A DNA stretch of 5,504 bases, taken from contig CANFOR010000190.1 in NCBI GenBank assembly GCA_947448675.1, forward strand, positions 1 through 5,504. The letters are read 5' to 3'. This DNA is from Betaproteobacteria bacterium (GTDB taxonomy: Bacteria > Pseudomonadota > Gammaproteobacteria > Burkholderiales > Burkholderiaceae_C). Each line of letters starts with the position of its first letter. Position 1 is the stretch's first letter. Below the pieces are notes generated by a model. The model was not told where the DNA came from. It did not search any database and saw only the letters and a program-made list of their open reading frames with translations. Both the position numbers and the translations under genes were made by a program. Below, one piece after another: positions 1-4,804 of this stretch.

Positions 1-836
1 ACCCGAGCATGACGGTGCGGGAGAACATTGAGTTCGCGATGAAGATGAAAAAGGTGCCTGCAAAGGAGCGCGCCGCTACGGTGGACCGCGTGGCCAAGAT
101 GCTGCAGATGGATGCCTTGTTGGATCGCCGTCCCGCGCAACTCTCGGGCGGGCAGCGCCAGCGGGTGGCCATGGGCCGTGCCCTGGCGCGCAATCCGGCA
201 ATCTTCCTGTTTGACGAGCCGCTGTCCAACCTCGACGCGAAGCTGCGTGTGGAGATGCGTGCCGAAATCAAGTCATTGCACCAGCGCCTTAAAAACACGA
301 TTGTTTATGTCACGCACGACCAGGTTGAAGCGATGACGCTGGGCGACCGCATCGCGGTGATGAAAGACGGTTTAGTGCAGCAATTTGGCACCCCGGCCGA
401 AATCTACGAGCGCCCGGCCAATATGTATGTGGCCGGCTTCATTGGCTCACCAACCATGAATTTCATAGCTGCAAAATTCGAGGCGCACGCCAATGGCGCG
501 AACCTGCGATTCGAGGGCTCCGCTGTACCCGTGCCTATGCTCACAAAGAGCTCCGCAATGGAAGCAACACCGCCTAGCGAAGTCATTGCAGGCATCCGTC
601 CAGAGCATTTTGTGGCTGCCCAGCCCGATACTCCCGGAGCCCTGCCCATCACCGTTAAGTTGCTGGAGCCAACCGGCGCCGACACCTACGCTATGGCTCA
701 AATCGGCAGCAAGACGGTAACGCTGCGTTTCGCGCCTAAGCAGGCGCCGCGTGTGGGGGAGACGGCATGGATGCGTGTTGATCCGGTATCGATTAATTTG
801 TTTGATCCTAAGACCGAACTGCGCATAACGGTTTGA
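1..836 (+). CDS. MalK/UgpC-family (CUT1) sugar ABC transporter ATP-binding protein, C-terminal part
   Basis: This is the ATPase subunit of a carbohydrate-type ABC importer. It hydrolyses ATP on the cytoplasmic face to drive uptake through two permease subunits not present here. The frame is open to the left edge: bases 1-2 (ac) fit the last two bases of a Tyr codon before Pro-Ser-Met, matching the family's LYPxMTVxEN stretch that follows the Q-loop. The Walker A and Q-loop, roughly the first 85 residues, are therefore outside the window. Counting from the Met at position 9, the signature LSGGQ is at 45-49, Walker B AIFLFDE at 64-70, the D-loop SNLD at 73-76 and the H-loop His at 103. After FIGSPTMNF (144-152) comes the C-terminal OB/TOBE regulatory domain with GIRPEH (195-200). 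All visible catalytic motifs are intact. Full-length relatives are about 350-370 residues. Database pipelines often call such proteins UgpC, but the substrate (glycerol-3-phosphate, a sugar or a polyol) cannot be told from this subunit. The gene converges on the tRNA. Confidence 0.93.
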   Translation, partial: PSMTVRENIEFAMKMKKVPAKERAATVDRVAKMLQMDALLDRRPAQLSGGQRQRVAMGRALARNPAIFLFDEPLSNLDAKLRVEMRAEIKSLHQRLKNTIVYVTHDQVEAMTLGDRIAVMKDGLVQQFGTPAEIYERPANMYVAGFIGSPTMNFIAAKFEAHANGANLRFEGSAVPVPMLTKSSAMEATPPSEVIAGIRPEHFVAAQPDTPGALPITVKLLEPTGADTYAMAQIGSKTVTLRFAPKQAPRVGETAWMRVDPVSINLFDPKTELRITV

Positions 837-842
837 TTTTTT
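811..842 (+). terminator. Possible weak intrinsic terminator overlapping the stop codon of the sugar-ABC ATPase
   Basis: AGACCG (811-816) can pair with CGGTTT (829-834), giving six pairs including one G-T wobble around a 12-base loop. Two bases later comes a run of six T (837-842). The stem uses the last codons and the first base of the TGA stop. The stem is short and only half GC, so this is a weak candidate, but it is the only hairpin-plus-T-run in the convergent gap on the plus strand. Confidence 0.3.
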
Positions 843-850
843 CAGCAAAC

Positions 851-905
851 GTATTGCTATAAATTATGTAGCTGCTCACGCACTGCTGGTGTACTTTTAA
901 AGCAC
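851..905. repeat. Putative Comamonadaceae-type intergenic repeat with small hairpin
   Basis: The gap between the convergent sugar-ABC ATPase gene and tRNA-Ser contains the small dyad GCTATAAATTATGTAGC (856-872; six pairs including one G-T wobble, loop AATTA) followed by TGCTCACGCACTGC. The combination of an AT-rich TGCTAT...TAGC hairpin and a TGCTCACGC flank is one I recognise, from memory rather than a search, as a short repeat scattered between genes in Comamonadaceae genomes. Only one clear copy lies in the window, so repetition is not shown here. The right boundary is approximate. The rest of the gap (906-979) shows no gene and no convincing signal. Confidence 0.4.
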
Positions 906-979
906 TTTACGCTCTCAAACACCACTTGAAATAGATGTTATGCAGCGCCAAGAGTGCAGCTTCAATGCGACTCTGGGCT

Positions 980-1069
980 TGGCGGAGAGTGTGAGATTCG
1001 AACTCACGGATGGATCACTCCATCGGCAGTTTTCAAGACTGCTGGTTTAAACCACTCACCCAACTCTCC
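980..1069 (-). tRNA. tRNA-Ser (anticodon UGA)
   Basis: Read on the minus strand this 90-base stretch folds as a type II tRNA. The acceptor stem pairs GGAGAGT with ACTCTCC, followed by discriminator G and a genome-encoded CCA (980-982). The anticodon stem GCAGT/ACTGC encloses loop CTTGAAA, with anticodon TGA at 1033-1035, reading UCA and, by wobble, other UCN serine codons. The long variable arm is GATGGA-GTGA-TCCATC, which is the hallmark of serine tRNAs. The T arm is GTGAG-TTCGAAT-CTCAC. No mismatch is seen in the acceptor, anticodon or T stems. The gene starts 41 bases after the livF stop codon on the same strand, so it could be read from the liv transcript or from its own promoter (see the -10 candidate). 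Confidence 0.98.
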
Positions 1070-1079
1070 GAAGGGGCAG

Positions 1080-1085
1080 ATTGTA
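1080..1085 (-). promoter_or_regulatory. Candidate -10 element for tRNA-Ser, followed by GC-rich discriminator
   Basis: The minus strand reads TACAAT (five of six matches to TATAAT) eleven bases upstream of the mature tRNA 5' end, followed by CTGCCCC. A GC-rich discriminator after the -10 is typical of stringently controlled stable-RNA promoters. No good -35 hexamer lies 16-18 bases upstream (the sequence there is CGCGCT or similar) and there is no extended -10 TG. The call therefore rests on the -10 and its position only. Confidence 0.35.
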
Positions 1086-1110
1086 CCTGCACCGCTACAT
1101 GCAGCGCGGC

Positions 1111-1827
1111 CTATTCGCCCAAATATGCAGCACGCACGCGCGGGTCGCGCAACAGCTCTTTGGCATCGCCGTCCATGGTGATCAGGCCCGACTCCATCAC
1201 ATAACCCCGGTTGGCAAGCCCCAGCGCGCGGCTGGCGTTTTGCTCGACCAAGAGCACAGTCACGCCTTGCGCGTAAACGCTTTGCACAACCTCAAAAATC
1301 TTGTCGACCATGATGGGCGACAGGCCCATCGAAGGCTCGTCCATCAACAAAACTTTGGGGCGACTCATCAGCGCGCGGCCCATGGCCAGCATTTGCTGCT
1401 CGCCGCCGCTCATGGTGCCCGCGAGTTGGTCTTTGCGCTCTTTTAGGCGTGGGAAGATGCCAAAGACCTTGTCGATGTCCAGCGCAATCTCGGCTTTGTC
1501 GTTACGAATATAAGCACCCATCAGCAGGTTCTCGGTGATGCTCATGCGCGTAAATACGCCACGGCCCTCGGGCACCATAGCCAAGCCCTGTGCTACCAAG
1601 TCCCAAGCGCCCTTACCTTGGATGCTTTGGCCGAGGTATTCGATGCTACCGCCATTGATGGGCAGTGTGCCCGTAATGGCCTTCATGGTGGTGGTTTTAC
1701 CCGCACCGTTGGAACCGATGAGCGACACCAGCTCGCCCTCGCGCACTTCAAAATCGACGCCTTTAACGGCTTGAATGCCGCCATAACCTACTTTGAGACC
1801 GCTGACTTTTAGCAATACCTTGCTCAT
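1111..1827 (-). CDS. livF: Branched-chain amino acid ABC transporter ATP-binding protein LivF
   Basis: This is the second of the two ATPase subunits of a LIV-type (HAAT family) amino-acid importer. It works as a heterodimer with LivG under the LivH-LivM membrane pair. The 238-residue length fits the family. Walker A GSNGAGKT is at 38-45, the LivF-typical VPEGRGVF at 85-92, the signature MSGGEQQ at 139-145 and Walker B VLLMDE at 159-164. Then comes LVEQN, where the family carries Gln in place of the usual switch His, so this is not a defect. It ends AAYLGE. I start at the ATG at 1827, with AGGGAG (1836-1841) eight bases upstream. An in-frame TTG at 1848 would add seven residues but lacks comparable support. 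The ATG lies one base after the livG stop, and its ribosome-binding site sits inside the livG end, so translational coupling is likely. It is the last liv gene before the tRNA. Confidence 0.96.
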   Translation of the reverse strand: MSKVLLKVSGLKVGYGGIQAVKGVDFEVREGELVSLIGSNGAGKTTTMKAITGTLPINGGSIEYLGQSIQGKGAWDLVAQGLAMVPEGRGVFTRMSITENLLMGAYIRNDKAEIALDIDKVFGIFPRLKERKDQLAGTMSGGEQQMLAMGRALMSRPKVLLMDEPSMGLSPIMVDKIFEVVQSVYAQGVTVLLVEQNASRALGLANRGYVMESGLITMDGDAKELLRDPRVRAAYLGE

Positions 1828-1828
1828 A

Positions 1829-2599
1829 TTAATGACTCCCTGTGCCAAGGTAGGCTTCGATCACTTTTTCATCTTTTTGCACGTCGGCAGGTGTGCCTTC
1901 GGCGATTTGTTTGCCGTAGTCGAGCACGGTGACGCGATCGCACAGGCCCATCACCAATTTGACGTCGTGCTCGATCAGCAAAATGGTGCGGTTGTCGTTG
2001 CGAATGCGGTCGATTAGCTCACGCAACTGCACTTTCTCGGTAGCGTTCATGCCCGCAGCGGGCTCGTCGAGTGCAATCAGCTGCGGGTCGGTGGCCAGAG
2101 CGCGCGCAATTTCTAAGCGGCGCTGGTCGCCATAACTCAGTGTGCGGGCTTTGTAGTCGGTGTATTTGCCCACGCCCACGTAGTCGAGCAGTTCTTGGGC
2201 GCGCTGGGCAATTGCAGCCTCTTCGGCCTTGAAGCCAGGAGTGCGAAAGATCGCGCCCAGCAAACCCGAACCCGTGCGGATATGGCGGCCCACCATCACG
2301 TTCTCTAGTGCTGTCATCTCGGCAAACAAGCGAATGTTTTGAAAGGTGCGCGCAATGCCCGCTTTGGCGACCTCATGCACTGCTGTGGGCGAATAGGGTT
2401 TGCCTGCCAATTCAAAGCTGCCGCTGTCAGGCGTATACAGGCCGGTAATCACGTTGAAGAAAGTGGTTTTGCCAGCGCCATTGGGGCCGATCAAACCATA
2501 GACCTGACCGCGCTCTATACGCATGCCCACATCGCTCAGGGCTTGCAGGCCCCCGAAGCGCTTCGAAATATTGGCGACGTTTAAAACAAGCTCAGCCAT
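1829..2599 (-). CDS. livG: Branched-chain amino acid ABC transporter ATP-binding protein LivG
   Basis: This is the first ATPase of the LIV-type importer and partner of LivF. It has 256 residues from the chosen start, close to the family norm of about 255. It opens with the LivG-like ISKRFGGLQAL (11-21). Walker A GPNGAGKT is at 38-45, the Q-loop TFQNIRLF at 85-92 (Gln87), the signature LSYGDQRR at 154-161, Walker B LIALDEP at 174-180, AAGMN at 181-185, and the H-loop IEHD with His211. All catalytic residues are present. Start choice: ATG 2605 overlaps the livM stop as ATGA but has only one base between GGGG and the ATG. ATG 2599 has AAAGGGG (2607-2613) seven bases upstream, so it is preferred; using 2605 would add Met-Ser. 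The longer open frame to 2653 lies inside livM and is unlikely to be used. Confidence 0.96.
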   Translation of the reverse strand: MAELVLNVANISKRFGGLQALSDVGMRIERGQVYGLIGPNGAGKTTFFNVITGLYTPDSGSFELAGKPYSPTAVHEVAKAGIARTFQNIRLFAEMTALENVMVGRHIRTGSGLLGAIFRTPGFKAEEAAIAQRAQELLDYVGVGKYTDYKARTLSYGDQRRLEIARALATDPQLIALDEPAAGMNATEKVQLRELIDRIRNDNRTILLIEHDVKLVMGLCDRVTVLDYGKQIAEGTPADVQKDEKVIEAYLGTGSH

Positions 2600-2601
2600 G
2601 C

Positions 2602-3687
2602 TCATGCCCCTTTCGCATCGTTGAGCGACTTTCCGTGCTCGGGCGTGGGCCACAGGCCTTTGGGCCGCATCAGCATGATGCTGATCATGGCCAGCGCAAT
2701 CAGCAGTTGGCGCAAGATAGCTGCGTCTAAACGCCCGCCACTCAGGGCTTGCAACGGGCCAGCCACATAGCGCAGCGCCTCGGGCAAGGCCGCTAAAAGA
2801 ACCGCGCCCAGCACCACGCCTGGCAGGTGCCCGATACCACCCAAGACAACCATGGCCACGATCATCACTGACTCCATCAAACTAAACGACTCGGGACTGA
2901 TAAAGCCCTGAAAGGCCGCAAACATAGAACCGCTCACGCCACCAAAAGTGGCGCCCATGCCAAAGGCCAAGAGCTTCAAATTGCGGGTGTTGATACCCAT
3001 GGCCTTGGCAGCAATTTCATCTTCCCGAATCGCCATCCAGGCACGGCCAATGCGCGATTTTTGTAAGCGGTAGCTGATCAAAATGCTCACCAGTACCAAA
3101 GCCAAAAACAGGTAGTAGTACATCGACACATTGGCAAACTCCAGACCCAAAAAGCTATGGGTTTTGCCCAGGTCCAGGCCGAAGAATTTAATCGAATCGA
3201 TCTCGTTCAAGCCCTTGGGCCCATTGGTGATGTTGACGGGGTTGTCGAGGTTGTTTAAAAACACCCGAATGATCTCGCCAAAACCCAGGGTGACAATGGC
3301 CAGGTAGTCGCCGCGCAGCTTGAGCGTGGGCGCGCCCAGCAGCACACCAAACACGGCCGCCAAGAGTGCGGCCAGCGGAATCACCGCCCACAGCGGCGTA
3401 TGCATGCCACCGGGGAACAAGGCGGCGATGGCCGGAAAAGTCTCAAACAAATGCGGTGAGGCCAATAGGCCAAACATGTAGGCACCCAGCGCGTAAAAAG
3501 CCACATAGCCCAGGTCGAGCAAACCGGCGTAGCCCACCACAATGTTCAAACCCAACGAGAGCAGCACGTAGAGCAAGGCTACGTCGGCAATGCGCACCCA
3601 GGCATTGCCCGCCACCTGCAACAGCAAGGGCAACACCAGCAAGGCCATCGCACTGGCCACGATCACGGCAAGATTTTTTTGCTTCAT
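2602..3687 (-). CDS. livM: Branched-chain amino acid ABC transporter permease LivM
   Basis: This is one of the two inner-membrane permease subunits (BPD_transp_2 family) forming the translocation path with LivH. From ATG 3687 it has 361 residues, many of them in hydrophobic segments. The first spans about 6-26, followed by the family block LSLGLNIVVGYAGLLDLG (43-60). The conserved GDYLAIVTLGFGEI (126-139) comes next. The cytoplasmic loop with AIREDEIAAKAMG (219-231) is the EAA-like segment expected to contact the ATPases. Further membrane segments lie at about 239-259, 272-303 and 325-340, then a polar tail ending LNDAKGA. It lacks the long N-terminal extension of the 425-residue E. coli LivM, as many relatives do. 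AGGGGA (3697-3702) is nine bases before the ATG and overlaps the livH stop codon. A GTG at 3720 is in frame but would begin inside livH. It is 13 bases downstream of livH and linked to livG by a two-base gap or a four-base overlap. Confidence 0.95.
   Translation of the reverse strand: MKQKNLAVIVASAMALLVLPLLLQVAGNAWVRIADVALLYVLLSLGLNIVVGYAGLLDLGYVAFYALGAYMFGLLASPHLFETFPAIAALFPGGMHTPLWAVIPLAALLAAVFGVLLGAPTLKLRGDYLAIVTLGFGEIIRVFLNNLDNPVNITNGPKGLNEIDSIKFFGLDLGKTHSFLGLEFANVSMYYYLFLALVLVSILISYRLQKSRIGRAWMAIREDEIAAKAMGINTRNLKLLAFGMGATFGGVSGSMFAAFQGFISPESFSLMESVMIVAMVVLGGIGHLPGVVLGAVLLAALPEALRYVAGPLQALSGGRLDAAILRQLLIALAMISIMLMRPKGLWPTPEHGKSLNDAKGA
2607..2613 (-). promoter_or_regulatory. livG ribosome-binding site that decides between two nearby ATGs
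   Basis: AAAGGGG on the minus strand lies within the last codons of livM. It is seven bases from ATG 2599 and one base from ATG 2605, which favours initiation at 2599. Because it is inside livM, ribosomes finishing livM at 2602 end almost on top of the livG start. Confidence 0.6.
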
Positions 3688-3696
3688 ACCTATTTT

Positions 3697-3702
3697 TCCC
3701 CT
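3697..3702 (-). promoter_or_regulatory. livM ribosome-binding site overlapping the livH stop codon
   Basis: The minus strand reads TAGGGGA: the TAG (3703-3701) ends livH, and AGGGGA is the Shine-Dalgarno match nine bases from the livM ATG at 3687. The shared bases suggest livM initiation is coupled to livH termination and support ATG 3687 over the in-frame GTG at 3720. Confidence 0.6.
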
Positions 3703-4630
3703 AAGCCCGGTCTGCCACACGCTCGCCCAGCAGGCCGGAGGGCCGCAGGGTCAGCACCACGATGAGCACGATGAAGGCAAAAATGTCGGAGTAATTGCTA
3801 CCCAAAACGCCGCCGGTCAGGGTGCCAATGTAGCCCGCGCCAATCGACTCAATCAGGCCCAGCAAAATGCCACCAACCACTGCGCCACCCAGGTTGCCAA
3901 TGCCACCAAACACCGCAGCCGTAAAGGCTTTGAGCCCCGGCAAAAAGCCCATGGTGTGCTGCACGGTGCCATAGTTGGCGGCGTACATCACGCCCGCAAT
4001 GGCGGCCAAAATGGCTCCGATAACGAAGGTAGCCGAGATCACCAAGTCGGGTTTGACGCCCATCAGCGCCGCCACGCGCGGGTTCTCGGCCGTGGCGCGC
4101 ATGGCCCGGCCTAGCTTGGTGGTGTTGACCAACCACATCAGTACCGCCAGCGCGATGGCCGTGACGGCCAAGATCAAAATTTGCGTAGACGAAATCACCG
4201 CACCGCCTATGTCAAATGGCTTCACAGGCAACAGGCTCGGGTAAGGCTTGTAATTGGGCTTCCAAATGATCATAGCCAAGGTTTGCAGCAAGATGCTCAT
4301 GCCAATGGCGGTAATCAAAGGGGCCAGTTTAGGGCTGCCGCGCAGCGGGCGGTATGCTATTTTTTCAATAGCAAAATTGAGCGCCGCGCAAACCACGCAG
4401 GCGATCAAGGTGGCCAAGAGCAAGATCAGCCAGCCCGGTGCGCCTGGCGTGGCGTCTTTCATCACGCCGATCACTGTCCAGCTGGTGAGCGCGCCCACCA
4501 TTAGCACCTCGCCATGGGCGAAATTAATGAGGTTGATGATGCCGTAAACCATGGTGTAGCCCAAGGCCACCAAGGCGTACATGCTGCCCAACACCAGACC
4601 ATTGATGATCTGTTGCAGCAAAATTTCCAT
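3701..4630 (-). CDS. livH: Branched-chain amino acid ABC transporter permease LivH
   Basis: This is the partner permease of LivM in the inner membrane. From ATG 4630 it has 309 residues, essentially the length of E. coli LivH (308). It begins MEILLQQIINGLVLGSMYAL, then the family block GYTMVYGIINLINFAHGE (24-41). Other conserved parts are AYRPLRGSPKLAPLITAIGMS (92-112), the cytoplasmic EAA-like loop GRAMRATAENPRVAALMG (174-191), and FGGIGNLGGAVVGGILLG (241-258), with a final membrane segment near 283-297 before LRPSGLLGE. The start is set by GGAG (4638-4641) seven bases upstream. In-frame GTG 4687 and ATG 4660 would add 19 or 10 residues but have no ribosome-binding site. It is the first gene of the liv set. 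An AT-rich hairpin lies in the codons for residues 87-92 (see 4355-4373) without any change in protein length. Confidence 0.96.
   Translation of the reverse strand: MEILLQQIINGLVLGSMYALVALGYTMVYGIINLINFAHGEVLMVGALTSWTVIGVMKDATPGAPGWLILLLATLIACVVCAALNFAIEKIAYRPLRGSPKLAPLITAIGMSILLQTLAMIIWKPNYKPYPSLLPVKPFDIGGAVISSTQILILAVTAIALAVLMWLVNTTKLGRAMRATAENPRVAALMGVKPDLVISATFVIGAILAAIAGVMYAANYGTVQHTMGFLPGLKAFTAAVFGGIGNLGGAVVGGILLGLIESIGAGYIGTLTGGVLGSNYSDIFAFIVLIVVLTLRPSGLLGERVADRA
4355..4373. repeat. Perfect 7-bp hairpin inside livH, similar to the intergenic repeat
   Basis: TGCTATT (4355-4361) and AATAGCA (4367-4373) are exact inverted copies around the loop TTTTC. The sequence is AT-rich within a GC-rich gene and encodes Ala-Ile-Glu-Lys-Ile-Ala on the minus strand. 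It shares the TGCTAT...TAGC plan with the dyad at 856-872. Confidence 0.6.
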
Positions 4631-4682
4631 AGAAGTTCTCCAGTCCGTGTCCACAGGCATAGCAAGAAGCTGGCCTGCTCGA

Positions 4683-4747
4683 TGCACGGTTTTTTGTTAT
4701 ACCAAGTGCTGGGCAATTGTAGTCAGGGAAGCAAGCTCAACCGTGCA
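4683..4747. repeat. 9-bp inverted repeat bracketing the putative liv promoter
   Basis: On the plus strand TGCACGGTT (4683-4691) is the exact reverse complement of AACCGTGCA (4739-4747), with 47 bases between. The arms lie just downstream and just upstream of the -10/-35 candidate, as would be expected of paired operator half-sites. No regulator family can be named from these bases, and a match of this length can arise by chance. Confidence 0.4.
4696..4726 (-). promoter_or_regulatory. Candidate promoter for livHMGF (extended -10)
   Basis: In the 174-base gap between rarA and livH the minus strand carries TGGTATAAC (4704-4696), an extended -10 (TGnTATAAT with one mismatch). CTGACT (4726-4721) matches four of six positions of TTGACA, but the 19-base spacing is longer than ideal, which an extended -10 can tolerate. 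Transcription would begin near 4689, giving a leader of roughly 60 bases to the livH ATG. No riboswitch-like fold or leader peptide is evident in that leader. Confidence 0.45.
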
Positions 4748-4753
4748 GCTTGC
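4731..4753. repeat. 7-bp hairpin between rarA and livH (possible rarA terminator or operator)
   Basis: GCAAGCT (4731-4737) and AGCTTGC (4747-4753) are perfect inverted copies with a nine-base loop. On the minus strand the hairpin is 52 bases past the rarA stop and is followed by TTCCC rather than a T run. It would make a poor intrinsic terminator; it may help end rarA transcription or may be part of the liv control region. Confidence 0.4.
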
Positions 4754-4781
4754 GCGGGGTTTACCCTTGCTTGTGCGGCTA

Positions 4782-4801
4782 CGAAGTGTGCCGAAGTGTG
4801 C
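4782..4801. repeat. Tandem duplication of a 10-base unit after rarA
   Basis: CGAAGTGTGC occurs twice in direct succession (4782-4791 and 4792-4801), followed by CG, immediately beyond the rarA stop codon. It is probably a small slippage or duplication event in non-coding DNA. Confidence 0.7.
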
Positions 4802-4804
4802 CGT

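Noticed and set aside
404..848. Minus-strand open frames opposite the sugar-ABC ATPase gene
   Set aside because: They are shadows of a strongly conserved coding frame on the plus strand, with no recognisable domain or ribosome-binding site.
942..976. Minus-strand hairpin CCAGAGTCGC / GCACTCTTGG downstream of tRNA-Ser as a terminator
   Set aside because: The stem needs two bulges and is not followed by a T run, so I could not support a terminator call.
980..1069. tRNA-Ser as an attachment site for an integrated element
   Set aside because: No integrase, no partial duplicate of the tRNA 3' end and no foreign-looking genes are in the window.
954..1181. Plus-strand open frames (954-1181, 1010-1204) with a CEIRTHGWITPSAVFKTAG-like translation
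   Set aside because: They read antisense through the tRNA-Ser gene and into livF. This is a familiar false protein produced by translating a tRNA complement.
1825..1848. livF start at TTG 1848
   Set aside because: ATG 1827 has AGGGAG eight bases upstream and gives the normal N-terminus.
3366..4114. Long plus-strand open frames opposite livM and livH (up to 174 codons)
   Set aside because: Low-complexity translations rich in Arg, Ala, His and Gln, typical of reading the complement of membrane-protein genes in GC-rich DNA. Both real genes are intact on the other strand.
4628..4687. N-terminal extension of livH from GTG 4687 or ATG 4660
   Set aside because: There is no ribosome-binding site upstream of either, the family length fits ATG 4630, and the extension would start at or near the putative transcription start.
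4631..4690. Riboswitch or attenuator leader upstream of livH
   Set aside because: The leader is only about 60 bases. I found only short, weak pairings and no leader peptide rich in Leu, Ile or Val codons.
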